64,000 nucleotides of DNA. Source: Lepidonotus clava. Lineage: Eukaryota > Annelida > Polychaeta > Phyllodocida > Polynoidae. Position numbers and translations under genes: made by a program. Location: positions 2,942,001 to 3,006,000 of the forward strand of contig OW387133.1 of assembly GCA_936440205.1 (NCBI GenBank), read 5' to 3'. This document shows, piece after piece, positions 34,382 to 45,540 of the stretch (position 1 is its first letter; each line of letters begins with the position of its first letter). The notes beneath the pieces are model-generated. The model made no database searches. It saw only the letters and a list, made by a program, of their open reading frames with translations, and was not told the origin of the DNA.

Positions 34382-34746
34382 CCCAGCCAAGCTGCAATGT
34401 AGCAGAAACATTCTGCAACCATACTTTTTTAGTCAGTCTGTTACTTACTAAGATGGCATGTAATAATTATGTTATTTATGGTTAGGTTGATAACTCACCA
34501 AATCAGTATGTTAAAAAACATTAGGTTTTAGTGAGGTTAGGACAAAACCCAAACAGAATGTTATAAGAACATTCAGTTTAGGTTGAATAAAGTAACCAGA
34601 TCGTTATAATAACATTGCATTGCAACATCGAGGCAGTACACTGCTGCAATGTTACTGGGAGCCATCAAAATAACAAAACAAGAACCAATACAGAACCAAA
34701 CAGAATGTTGCTGTAACGTTAAAAAAACGTCACATGCTTGCCTGGG
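34382..34746. mobile_element. MITE-A copy 4
   Basis: Starts CCCAGCCAAGCTGCAATG and ends CATGCTTGCCTGGG. Inverted relative to copy 5, 548 bp away. Confidence 0.85.
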
Positions 34747-35294
34747 GAGAGAGCAGTGGGATCAGTGAGACTCCAAGATATGAGTCCCAATTCGTAATGT
34801 TTTGCTGTGAAGATCGATGATGGTGGCACCCCCATGAGAATCCACTATACCATCTCTTTCAGCATTTTCATGACTTCACCACGGATCTTTTGATAAAAAT
34901 AGTGAATAAGACACAGGTTGAATAATTGTAATGGTATGCAGAGACTCTCATAGGGGGCACCAACATCGATGATGTTACAATAAAACATTGGCAAGGGACG
35001 GAGTTATGAATCTTAGTGAAGCTATGATATCTTTGGTCCAATACCGATGGGTTTGATAGGTGGGTCAGCCGATGACACTGGGGGGGGAGGGGGGGCAGCA
35101 TGGGATCTGATAGTAGTGCAAGGGCAGAGGGGGGTCCAGCCGGTCCTGACCCTCCCCCCCCCCTCATTTTGATGGGGACTTAAACTTGCCAAAGAGAAAA
35201 ATATGTTGCACGTGTGCATGTGAATACTCACTGTTTTAGTGCTTATACGTGGCCCCCGTTTTCCGAAATCCCGCATCCGCCCCTGAGGTGGGTG
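34747..35294. other. Spacer between inverted MITE-A copies, no gene seen
   Basis: Contains short G and C runs (35079-35096, 35152-35162) and two weak glycine- or proline-rich chance frames. Nothing else recognised. Confidence 0.45.
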
Positions 35295-35646
35295 CCCAGG
35301 CAAGCATGTGACATTATAACGTTGTAGCAACGTTCTGTTTGGTTCTTGTTACGTTATTTTGATGGCTTCCAATAACATTGCTGCAATGTACTGTTGTGAC
35401 GGGGCACTGCGATGTTATTATAACGTTCTGGTTATGTTCTTCAACCTAATCAGGACATTCTTATAACGTTCTGTTTTGGTTTCGTCTTAACCTCACACAA
35501 AAATAACGTTGTAATAATGTTCTGATTTGGTGAGGTTTCAACCTCACCATCAATAACATAATTGTTACGTGCCATCTTAGTAAGTAACAGACTGACTAAA
35601 AAAGTATGGTTGCAGAACGTTTCTGTTACGTCGCAGCTTGGCTGGG
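35295..35646. mobile_element. MITE-A copy 5, well preserved
   Basis: Starts CCCAGGCAAGCATGTGAC and ends CGCAGCTTGGCTGGG. This is the cleanest full-length copy (352 bp) and a good family reference. Confidence 0.9.
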
Positions 35647-36855
35647 TGGACTAGGGAGACAAGTCGGGCGGGTTGAGAGGCAGGCCATGTGATAAGTATG
35701 ACGAGTGGAAGTGATTGGATGTCTGGTAATAAACTGAAGCAATGTAAAGGTGGGCAGTATGGATGTGAAACAAGTCCAATGTAACTTCGTATGTCAACGG
35801 ATCTCTATACTTTCATACTTTCAGTGGCAATATGATAAAAGAATCTGTAAGAAAAGTAGGGGGGGGGAAGAAAGTGGAAAAAAAAGTGGAAAAAAAGATA
35901 TTTCAATGTATAGTATTGGTCTGTGAGCATACATTTTGCAATTTGGAAATAGTATGTGAGATAAGAAATACGAAACGTTTATGTTACCTGATGCCTAATT
36001 TTAGTACCTGATTTGAAGTCGCATTTTATCCAAGAGTTGACCTGAAAAGCTATGGTGAGGATAGCTGAGATCATAAAATGCCCGCTTTTTTAGTTTTCCA
36101 ATCACTTGTCTCCATATTTATTTTGTATAATGCTGTTTTGTGCCCCTGGATGTTTCAATTTGAAAATATATATACCATGTCAACAACTAGCATACACAGG
36201 AAAAACTGGCAATGTCCTGACAATGTCCCTTACTGATTTATAAAGGCTCTCTGTGTATAGGATTGTTGTCACTTACATAAGCTTGTTCAACTTTATGAGT
36301 CTCCGACGAATGTAATTGTGATGGGTCTCCCTTATCTGCTTACATTCACCGCTGGAATTTTATGTGTCTGTACGACATACTGATGGTTATGAAAAGGACG
36401 ATACTATATTGAATTTTATGCCCATAAATGCATGAATAAATGAGATGTTGGACCGCCGGCCGGGTGTAGTATCGAAGTTTAGCAGCACGGCGGATCACAT
36501 GGAGGAAAATGATATATCTCTTGTCTCCATTGTTTGGCCATGATTAAATTTGTTTCAAAAAACAAATAAACATGATGCATATAAAATATGATATCTTTAT
36601 AATGATTTATGTAATATCCAATATCCTTAAAAACCAGAGGTGAAGCCTTGCTACATACAGTGCCATCATGGTGAATGGTAGTGCATCAATGGTTGAAATT
36701 CATAAAATAATGTTGGCCATGTAAACATTCCAGTAAAAGAATGAAATAATGTGTGGAGGCATGTGGCATAGAGGGCATGGGCAAGCTTGAAAGCATTGTC
36801 CATTTTAGCTGTGGGAATGCTTTGCGACACCTGGCGATGTGAAAGGGTTAATAAA
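35647..36855. other. No gene seen
   Basis: 1.2 kb AT-rich, with a GGGGGGGGAAG run and duplicated AAAGTGGAAAAAA at about 35859-35895. No coding signal. Confidence 0.4.
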
Positions 36856-37142
36856 CCAGACAAGTAGCAACGTCTGTTACTTGCTAAATTTTCACATTAC
36901 TATTATTTTATGTAATGTTGAGAGTCACCAAAACAGAATGTGTCATTATCTTTTATTGGAGCTGAGACTTTAACAATGCAGAGTTTTATGATCTTTTATT
37001 TATGTGAAAGAACATAACCAGAATGTTCTAATAATGACACAATACAATGTCGGAAAGGTAAGGTTCTGAAAACATTATTGGGTGCCATCAAAATACATTA
37101 AAAGAACTCAAACAGAACTGTTATAATAACATTGTATGCTTG
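36856..37142. mobile_element. MITE-A copy 6, decayed
   Basis: Starts CCAGACAAGTAGCAACG and ends ATTGTATGCTTGG. Inverted relative to copy 7. Confidence 0.7.
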
Positions 37143-37225
37143 GACAACATTTTCAAAAGTATAGAAATGAGTGAGATGAGTTCAGTTAAGGTCAGTGGTA
37201 AAGCATTAGCTGTGAAAACTAGCTC

Positions 37226-37463
37226 AAACTAAAGTAGAATGCCACAAGAGATGGTAATATTTACATTTGATTGTAAACAAACCCTATTTTTGCAGATCCA
37301 CATTAATTGATTTGAGCAAGAAAAACATGTTTTTAATGATTTTTTTTACCATATTTCATGGTTTAGATATTAACATGGGCCAGAAATAGACTCAAGGAAT
37401 GGATTTCCATGACTATTTGAGTTTGGAAAATTTCAATGAATTTTTTGGTTTTGGCTCTCTTTA
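37226..37463. mobile_element. MITE-B relic (copy 3)
   Basis: The right end GGTTTTGGCTCTCTTTAA is recognisable, as are TTGTAAACAAACC and the AATTTGAATTT-like middle. The left end is lost. Confidence 0.55.
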
Positions 37464-37467
37464 ATAA

Positions 37468-37797
37468 CCCAAGCATGACAATGACATTATTATAAGATTA
37501 TTATAACATTCTGTTTAATTTTGCTTTGGTTCTTGTTACGTTATTTTGATGGCACCCCAAAACATCTTTAGAACCTAACATTGCATGCGTACTGTGATGT
37601 TATTATGACAATGTTCTTTCATGTTATAATTAAGTTATTATAACATTCACTAAAATATAATGTTATTGTAACATTCTTTTTCAGTAAGTCTCAACTACAT
37701 CTGAAATAATGTAACTATTACGTGAAAATTGGGCAGGTTACAGACTAGCCAAAAAGTATGGTCGCAGAACATGCTTGTTACGTCACTGCTTACCTGG
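37468..37797. mobile_element. MITE-A copy 7
   Basis: Starts CCCAAGCATGACAATGAC and ends CGTCACTGCTTACCTGGG. Similar to copy 3 in its interior (GATGGCACCC, AACATCTTTAGAACCTAA), so these two form a subfamily. Confidence 0.8.
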
Positions 37798-38112
37798 GAA
37801 TAGTGTAAATCACAGCCTGAGTTTCTGTGTCTGTCCTCACCCACCTCTGTCCTACCTTCACTCCCAGATCACCACCCCTACTGCACCCTCCTGCACCCTC
37901 CCCTCTCCCCGCCCCTCTCATCCTCTCTGTGATTTAAAAGCCTCTCTCACTGTTAGCCGATAGGCCCCGCACCCCACAAATTCACCCCCCTCAACCCCCA
38001 ACACCCCCAATGTCACCTCTCCATCACCCAACTCATCAAGAATGGAGGAGGGCGGTGAACAATACCGAGCAGTCCCGAGCAGTCCCGAGCATTGCCGAGC
38101 TATAGACCTTTT
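37798..38112. other. No gene seen; C-rich
   Basis: A C-rich run (37830-38035) and a short tandem GAGCAGTCCC at 38069-38098. Confidence 0.5.
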
Positions 38113-39690
38113 GCAGATATTCAAGATTCAAGATGGTTTGGATAGTTTATTGACTAATGTATTGGTTTCCATTCATATCACCACATGGTTTTCATTCTTA
38201 CAAAGATAACTTACTTAAATTGTTATATACATGGGAAACAAAAGCACAGATTACATTTTTTGCTTTTTCCTTGTCTTCAGGAAGAAACTTAAGGTTCAAA
38301 TTAAAAGCTTCACATATTTTGTCTGTGTCTGTCTGTGTCCCAAAATTGTTTACGTAGTTGCTTTATTGTTTCTCAAAAAGTTCTCTTCTTTGATATCAGG
38401 TGTACACTGAGTGAGTATATTAGGTACATCTTGCATTACTTTACAGTGTGGACATAGGTCATCGCTTACTTCTCCCCCCTCCCCCTATAGGCACAATATC
38501 GACAGTCCCACGAGGAGTTGTAATCTATCCATAGTTTGGTGAATATGGTTCGTACTTTGGAGGAGTATACCTCTTGTAAGTAGCTGCACAGGCTATTGTC
38601 ACCTTCACGGCATATATTAGATATTTCACATTTTCTCTTATTACATGTGTGACGTTCCTCGGTAGTTCGGGGTTTCCGATTTCTACAACAGAGGGACGTG
38701 GGGATTGTTTCGGGTCTGCACTCGGCCTGCACTCTCTTCGGGGCCCACTGCGGACGGTCTACCCTCGTTCTCGTCCAGTGGGGGTGTCGGGCCGACGGTC
38801 GCCTATTGTTTGGTAGCATGGGGCCGAGCCGGTCGCGCCTTCATGCCCCTGATCCCTGGGTTTCCGCTCACTATTTCGGGCCTTCGTGCCAGTCCGGTCT
38901 TCCGTTCTCAGGACTCCATCCGGGCCATCTTGGGCTTTCGTGCCATGTTTCGGTCCCTCGGGTCTTCGGGACCCCGTCCTAACTTTAGTCTAATTCCCTA
39001 TAACTTTCACTATTTTACTTGTACTTTCTAGTTAATTAGCCTGTATTGGATCATCTTATCAGCTTAGATCCCTTCTAAGAGGTTACCATAGGAAGAAGAC
39101 ACATGTGCACACAAGGAGTACGGCGAAGGAACTCTTTATTTTCGGGCCTCACCGTCCCTTTTATAGTCTAGTGGTCAGCACTGATTGGCTGTTTCTGATC
39201 ACGTGGTCATAATGACGTCATTTCCGGTTTACATTCATCACTTCCGGTTTACATATTTCTCAGGTCTTTCGGGTTTCGGGCTTTTACAGTTTCGGGCTTT
39301 TCGGGCCTTTCGGGCTTTCCGGGCTTTCCGGGCCCGTTACAAAATACACTTTAATCTGTCGCATCGTCTTACTTTCCATATTTCAACCTTGATAACTGAT
39401 GAATAGACATTCATCACACATGCATCAGACAGAAAATCTTGAAAGTTTTGGATATACATATCTTGGAGTCTTCTCTGTATAGGTAACTTGAGACAGCTTT
39501 TTCCCCATGCCTGGTGGTCAAGCCAAACATTTCTACATCCTATTTTCCATTCCAGAGTAAAATGATTATTGATTATGAAATGGATTGAGTCTGCTGTAAG
39601 TAAATATGACAAAGATATTTGTTTTAAATGTGTCAGAATTGGATATAATAAGAATAACAAAATGATCACTAATTTGTTAGCCAGCATATT
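38113..39690 (-). mobile_element. LINE 3' fragment, decayed, with LTR-like insertion
   Basis: On the minus strand the outer parts (39690-39342 and 38641-38113) read as the C-terminal end of a non-LTR retrotransposon polyprotein. Visible are a RRLQDMYIQNFQDFL helix, a VRTIFTKLWIDYNSSWDCR phrase (compare the LRT.LTKLR....L.IE.GR motif common after the RT domain) and, in a shifted frame, CPHCKVMQDVPNILTQC, a CxxC-x7-C zinc-knuckle remnant. Stop codons and at least one frameshift separate the pieces. The 3' end carries ATCTTGAATCTTGAATATC, a simple tail typical of LINEs. The RT core is absent, so the copy is 5'-truncated. The clade is not determined. Confidence 0.65.
38646..39336 (-). mobile_element. 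LTR-like fossil (solo LTR?) inside the LINE
   Basis: A 691-bp GC-rich block interrupts the LINE and is flanked by the 5-bp direct repeat TTACA (38641-38645, 39337-39341), consistent with the 4-6-bp duplications of LTR elements. On the minus strand TATAAAAG (39166-39159) is followed about 20 bp on by AATAAAG, a U3-R-like order. Short GGGCCCGAAA-type repeats lie in the putative U3. No internal coding region is present. It postdates the LINE. Family unknown. Confidence 0.55.
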
Positions 39691-39850
39691 CTAGGAGATG
39701 GGATGTCATCTGCACAACGTCTATAGTGAGCGGATCAACCCACCACTCGTAAATGGCCACTGTTGCACCCAAAGTCCATTGCTTGTGGCTTAAAGGTCTG
39801 TAGGTTGGGCGTGGGTGGGGGGGTTACTCGGTACAAAAAGGGTATAGTTA

Positions 39851-40453
39851 CCCAGCCAAGTAGTGATGTAACAGTACTGTTCTGCAACAATACTTTTTTG
39901 GTCAGTCTGTTACTTATTGAAATAGCATGTAACAGTTGCTAGACCATGTGGTTTTATGGTCATGTTGAGACCTCACCAAATAAGAATTGTAATGTTATTT
40001 TTGGTGATGTAAAGTCCCATATACTCAACCAAACCAGAATGTTATTATAACATTCTATTTTTGTTAAGGAACATTGCAATATTGGGACAACCCAGCAGTA
40101 CCTTGCTGCAACATAATTAGGAACCAATAAAATAGTGTAGCAAAACAGAAACACAACGGAAGAGTATAGAACATCACTAAAACATTATTATAATATCACA
40201 ACTTCAGATGATGATGATGGTGTGTTGGGGTTTAAGGTCTATTCGGCAATTTTTCAGCTTATCAAGACCAACTCTGGGGCCAGTTTTTGACTTCACAGGT
40301 CTGTGATTGGATCAATGGGGGTGGAAACAACAGCAAGGTAAGGTGATCTAACAGGTAGCTACTGGGTCCGGGAATCGAACCCGGGCCAGCCACATGCAAA
40401 GCGAACATACTGACCGCTAGACCATCCAACCCACCCCCACAACTTCAACTGGG
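39851..40453. mobile_element. MITE-A copy 8, split by a SINE
   Basis: Starts CCCAGCCAAGTAGTGATG and ends ACTTCAACTGGG at 40453. The SINE at 40207-40437 lies just inside the right end. Confidence 0.85.
40207..40437 (-). mobile_element. tRNA-derived SINE with 10-bp target duplication
   Basis: Minus strand: head GGTTGGATGGTCTAGCGGTC with A box, B box GGTTCGATTCCC, short body, TTAAACCCCAACACACC and a (ATC)n tail. Flanked by the direct repeat CACAACTTCA at 40197-40206 and 40438-40447. The acceptor stem does not close (5' GGTTGGA has no partner after GGACCCA), so it is not a tRNA gene. It looks fairly young. Confidence 0.9.
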
Positions 40454-40728
40454 CATGTATTCTATTTCATGTTCTTTAGTTCATGTTCTTTAGTTTACAT
40501 GTTCACAAATATCTTCTGTTTATGCACAAAATTCAATACAAAGTGATGTGATATAGGCATATCTCTATATCCCCTATATTTCTGATCCCTAAACTTGTGA
40601 TATCTGTAACATTGTAACATTGTGTCCCCCCCCCACCTGTAACCCACAGTCCCACAATGAGTATTGAGACCCCCTGCTGCTCACCGCAGTGACCCCTGGT
40701 GACTGTTACCATCCAATCACTCCGCGAC

Positions 40729-41165
40729 CATAAAGCCGCACACGGGCGATATTAGGGGTCTATCGCCACGTAGGCTCCGGATGACATTGGGGGCCCTGTG
40801 GGGGGCTGAGTTCCCATATGTCGGCCGAATGTTAATAACAGAGTGCTTCGGTGTTTGCGGGAGACTCCAAAATAGGGCCAGTCGGCGTGGCGATGCTGTC
40901 AGCAGATTTTGCTTTTCAAAGTCTCGATTTCACTGTGCGGAAATGTCTTTGTGGTTTAAATTTGTTGTTTGGGTTGTTGTGATATCATCGCAATTAGGTA
41001 TGGTTGATAGAGTTTATAAACATGTTGCTAAAAAGTTTCAATGCGATTATCCATCAGTAGCCAATGTTTCCCATCAAATTATTTGGCTGCAACAATTTTG
41101 TCATGCAAGTGTCGCAAAAGGGTTGTGATATTTTTGTGAAACTGATATGACAGTGATGCTAAGTC
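40729..41165 (+). repeat. Tandem duplication, copy 1
   Basis: Matches 41322-41697 plus 42792-42872, about 593 bp away, at over 90 per cent by eye (CGATATTAGGGGTCTATCG, GACATTGGGGGCCCTGTG, AGATTTTGCTTTTCAAAGTC). A 115-codon frame crosses it, but differences between the copies change amino acids at every site I compared, so there is no sign of coding constraint. Confidence 0.9.
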
Positions 41166-41884
41166 CTTCCACTATGGCAAATGGACAATTATTCTATTAC
41201 AGTTGTCAAATCTCTTCCCCTTTAGATCCGACTCTTAACTACACTTTCCCAAACAAACATACAGAGCACAATGTTGTGCAATACACTTTTCAATGTGCAA
41301 AACATTTAAAATGACTTGCTATCATAAAGCCGTACACGGGCGATATTAGGGGTCTATCGACACGTAGGCCCCAGATGACATTGGGGGCCCTGTGAGGGGC
41401 TGAGTTCCCATACGTCGGCTGAATGTTAATAACAGAGTGCTTCGGTGTTTGCTGGAGACTCCGAAATAGGTCCAATCGGCAGGGCGATGCTGTCAGCAGA
41501 TTTTGCTTTTCAAAGTCTCGATTTCACTGTGCGGAAATGTCTTTGTGGTTTAAATTTGTTGCTTGGGTTGTTATGATATCATCGCAATTGACAATACATA
41601 TTTACAGGCATAGTTGATAGTTTATACACATGTTGCTAAAAAGTTTCATTGCAATTATCCACCGGTAGCCAATATTTCCCATATATACCCAGATAACAAG
41701 GACCCGTGTTCTTCACGTCTCTACCTCGGGATCCAGGGTGCCATACATGTGTAATAAACTCGTGTTATACTCGGGATTCTGCGGATCTCATTTCTGGTGT
41801 TCTCCACGAGTTTTTAACACGAGTTTTTGACACGAGTTTTCACCTCAAAAACTCGTGTTTTTTCATCTTTAGTAAAATAAAACA

Positions 41885-41953
41885 GTGAGGATCGAACCCT
41901 GGACCCCTCACATACATTGCCAGTACTCTACCCCTGAGCTATACACAATCTTC
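41885..41953 (-). pseudogene. Degenerate tRNA-like sequence
   Basis: Minus strand has TAGCTCAGGGGTAGAG (A box) and GGGTTCGATCC (B box) at tRNA spacing, but neither the acceptor nor the D and T stems close properly. Probably a tRNA-derived relic or SINE head carried inside the transposon. Confidence 0.6.
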
Positions 41954-42461
41954 ATGGTAGGACAGGTAATTACATTGTATTTAAACCATGTGAAATTTAG
42001 TATTTCTGAAAAATCTTTGCGATTGCATATCCTGGTGATAAAATAAATTCCTATTCAATCTTTTGATAAATCTCTTAACTCATTAAAATGCACCAGAAAA
42101 AACATACCAGTTTTCAATGAGTTTACACAGCGAAATTCTAGTGTAAAGATATACATTTTCTTTGTTATTTTTCAATGAAGACTCAGGAAAAATTCAGGAA
42201 AAACCTGTATATAATACAAGTTTTACCCTTAGATTACATGTGTCAAAAACTGGTGTCAAAGAAAGACAGTTTTCCCATGTATAACACCAGTATCACATGA
42301 TAATAACCCATGTAAAACGTGTGTGATATACATGTTTTACATGGAGTTTGCCACAACACCAGAATGTCACCAAAAAGAACCTCAACATGAAAAAATATCA
42401 AATAGATAAGATAATGTAAGTTTCGACTTGCCATGATGAATAACAGCATGTCATTTATATA

Positions 42462-42628
42462 AGGGGCCTTCCATTTAGTACATACGCAAAATTTCAAAAA
42501 TTTCAGACCCCCCACCCCCCCTTTGACTAAAATACGTATTAGATTTGTACAGGGACGTACGCACATTTTAAAAGATTTCATACCCCCCCACCCCCGCTTA
42601 ATGCGTACATACTTTATGGAAGGCCCCT
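42462..42628. mobile_element. MITE-H copy 1, nested
   Basis: Ends AGGGGCCTTCCATTTAGTA and TATGGAAGGCCCCT. The interior has two CAGACCCCCCACCCCCC-like blocks. It is nested inside the 41698-42791 element; other copies lie at 59532 and 50806. Confidence 0.85.
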
Positions 42629-42872
42629 AAGTAATGCTGTATCCATGAAATTAGCATACATGTATTACTATGGGAAAACTCATGGCAAAACCCAGTTAGA
42701 TTCTGACATTACATAGAGATTACAACAACACCAGTATTACACAAATTTAACACGTGGTAAACTGGTATATACACGTGTCCTGTTTACTGGGATTTGGCTG
42801 CAACAATTTTGTCATGCAAGTGTCGCAAAAGAAGAGTTATCATATTTTTGTGAAACAGATATGATAGGGATG

Positions 42873-43471
42873 CTAAGATAGTTTATGTATTTGAGTTGAC
42901 ATTTCTTTGCTTTTGACTCTCTGAATACCTAAAATAGCATATAATGTGCTTTTAGTTCTTAACACACCTCCCAGGTGGCGCCCTGAATGTAAGTGATTAC
43001 CTCTCAAAGGCTATTCCACATTGTGAAAGTGTCCTTGTGATTTGCTGATGATACTTTACTGCAATTGATTATACAATTGGAAACTATTCAAGTGATGAAA
43101 TGGGTGAAAAATAAAATAAGTATTTTTAAACCCCAGTAAATAGGTAACTATCTGATATTGTGGAGAACGTTGCTGCATCCTTTTGGTCAGACAACATCTT
43201 ATCCAAAATGATACATGTTATGTACGTTTTCAAACAACTCAAGATGATTAGGTGTTGCTCTTTGTCCTGTGTATACAAGTTATATTATCATGATCTATAC
43301 GTTCTACCTATCATTATAGTTATAGGTATAATAAATCAATGATCAATGAAGAAAATAAGTTATTGGTTATTTCTTGGCTTATTACCAATTCGCTCAAGCA
43401 AAATAACAAGTTATTGGTTATTTCTTGGCTTATTACCAATTCGCTCAAGCAAAATAACTGTCCTATACACA
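42873..43471. other. No gene seen; perfect 51-bp tandem duplication
   Basis: AT-rich. 43357-43407 and 43408-43458 are identical 51-bp copies, the youngest-looking duplication in the window. Confidence 0.7.
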
Positions 43472-43810
43472 TGAACTCAGACAGACGCAGTTCCAATTGC
43501 AAGTTTTCCTGCACGTAATGCTCCTGCAGGCTAATGTTGGCATATATTGTAGACAAAAACGTGGGAAAACCAATAGAAATAATGCATCTTATGGCAATAT
43601 AAAAATATTTAATGCAAATATTTGTAAATTAAATAAATCCTACCTTTCATACCCCCGGACAAAGGAAAATATCATATATGATTAATTATGATATGTTAAA
43701 GGTTTATAACAGGAAATAGTCTTGGTAACATATTTCCCACAATGCACCTTGATTTAGCCTGCAGGTAGGTCAAAATACTACTAACCAGAGAACCGCGTCT
43801 GGGAGAATTC
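43472..43810. mobile_element. MITE-E copy 3
   Basis: Left end GAACTCAGACAGACGCAGTT pairs with the right end GCGTCTGGGAGAATTC. Subterminal CCTGCAGGCTAA and TTAGCCTGCAGGT are present. Confidence 0.75.
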
Positions 43811-44128
43811 TAGATTGAATTTAGTGACCACAGGCATGTAGAGACAATAAATTCCTGACACTTCCAACGAAATATATTTAAAAAGTTTTAAAATGTTGCC
43901 AAGTGCTTATTTCATAAAGCACTCAGATTCAGTGGATGACCCTATGAAGCGACTGTCACAATTCCTGATCAAAGCGAGGACTCATTTAATATTCTCATTG
44001 TCATAAGGGATGACTCCCCTGGTCGTCATGGTGACACGCGACCCGCCTGACGTCAGCAGGGGGGGGGGGTGACGTCAGCACTGCAAGGGTATGACGTCAC
44101 TTCCGAGTCTTGGTTCTACCTGTTCTGT
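43811..44128. other. No gene seen
   Basis: Contains three TGACGTCA-like words around a G tract (44048-44098). Otherwise nothing. Confidence 0.4.
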
Positions 44129-44745
44129 TTAAAGGGTTCCTTTCACATAAATTTTCAGTTTGCCAATTTTGGTGTAGTTCAAATTACTCAGGCATCCTCA
44201 AAATGATGGTAAAGAAAAAAAGGCAAAATGTCAAGATTTTAGTTAGTTATTCAGAGAAGAAAATAAAATCTGGGAATCCCCTAATTTCTGGGTTTTTCAG
44301 TATTCCCCTTGCTACGTCATTATAATGGGAATTCCCTATAAGAATAAATTGGGAATTCCAGGTAATTGAATGAATTTAGTTGAGCAAGAAATACAATTAA
44401 TGATAGCCTGTATAGAGCCAAATATGAATATTTTATGCTGAAGTCTAATTTCCTTTCTACACAATTTGGAGAGTCGGGGATTCCCATTTATCAAAAAATT
44501 GGAATTCCCCTTTACTCACCGTGTGACGTCACAAATCTAGGGATTCCCCTCAAAAATTAAGAAAAAAGGACCAAATTTCAAAGTCTCATAACTCTGTTTA
44601 CACTAAGAATATTCTCAAGATATTTCTAGTATTATTAGTTCTGGACATAAATGTTATGCTGACCTTTAAAGGAAACCTTGCACATAATTAAGGGCTCAAT
44701 ATTTTCGATTGAAAGCTGTTGAGCATAACATTTATGTTCCCTTAA
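44129..44745. mobile_element. MITE-L copy 2, right end rearranged
   Basis: Starts TTAAAGGGTTCCTTTCACAT. Matches 20003-20620 up to about 44660. The terminal part (AAGGAAACC...GGGCTCAATATTTTC, 44667-44706) then lies in the opposite orientation to copy 1, bracketed by an exact 15-bp inverted repeat (44646-44660, 44722-44736). Confidence 0.75.
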
Positions 44746-45540
44746 ATTTAAGAATTCTACAAGACAAATCTCTGAGAGGAGACAACATGCCACACGTGGA
44801 TGTGCTTGTACCACAGTTCATGTGAACAGCAATCTGTTATTCAGGTACAGGACAGAAAGATCACGATTCATCAGAAATCTAAAAGTAAAACCAAGTAATA
44901 CCAAATACAACCATTCACCCTATAAGAAACCAAGAAATGGGTTAACAATTCATATTGCAAAAAGAAACATCCACTTGTAAACAAATTGAACATTTTTGCA
45001 ATTACCTTAATTAATCATACACATCACTAGAACGGGATTTGGAGTATTGGATTTGTGATTTTGTATTAGGGTGGAGAGGAAAACAGATGGGGGTAAGGCT
45101 TGGGGGGTGTAGGGAGGGTTAAAGGGGTGTAACCCCCGGGGGGGGGGGGGTGGCACTTGAACTTAAAAAGGTATATGTACCCACTGCCAAATGGACCAGT
45201 GCAGCGGAGGCGGTGAATATCAAAATTGAGGGGCAGTCAATCACTTAAATTCAAGGCAAAAAAGGGGGGGAGTCAACTACATCACTAGAACGAGGTAGAG
45301 GCAATAACTTTAAACTTAGCCCTGTTGCTACTTTATTTCATCCAAGAATAACTAACATTATTAGATTTCCTTAGGAGTTTTGGTGATTCTGTATATTTTC
45401 TGGTATTGACACACCCTGATTTTTGGGGGTGGTGATCTCTATCACCCACAGATGGATGACATGTAAAATTGAGGGGCAGTCAGTCATGAAAAGCAGGGGA
45501 GGTAGTTTGGCAGTGGGTAGTAACCTTGAAAGAGTCAGTG
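44746..45540. other. No gene seen
   Basis: G tract at 45138-45149. The phrases AAATTGAGGGGCAGTCA and CATCACTAGAACG each occur twice (about 45221 and 45467; 45022 and 45283), suggesting a diverged duplication. Confidence 0.45.

Larger units (their letters stand above)
41698..42791. mobile_element. 1.1-kb DNA transposon inside duplication copy 2
   Basis: Ends CCCAGATAACAAGGACCCGTG and the complement CACGTGTCCTGTTTACTGGG are imperfect inverted repeats. The copy-1 sequence gives the empty site. Subterminal ACTCGTGTTTT/AACACGAG words repeat. No transposase frame is visible. It contains a tRNA-like relic and MITE-H copy 1. The CCCAG...CTGGG ends resemble MITE-A ends. Confidence 0.85.
41322..42872 (+). 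repeat. Tandem duplication, copy 2, interrupted by a transposon
   Basis: Homology with copy 1 stops at 41697 and resumes at 42792 with ATTTGGCTGCAACAATTTTG, leaving a 1094-bp insertion between. Confidence 0.9.

Noticed and set aside
38698-39031. Plus-strand frames in the GC-rich block at 38.7-39.0 kb
   Set aside because: They lie within the LTR-like insertion and overlap in several frames; no coding motif.
40364-40437. tRNA gene on the minus strand
   Set aside because: A and B boxes are good but the acceptor stem does not close, and the sequence continues into a SINE body with a tail and target duplications.
40781-41617. Small conserved protein shared by the two duplication copies (MLITECFGVC...)
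   Set aside because: The differences I compared between copies alter amino acids at every site, so there is no sign of purifying selection; it reflects DNA duplication.
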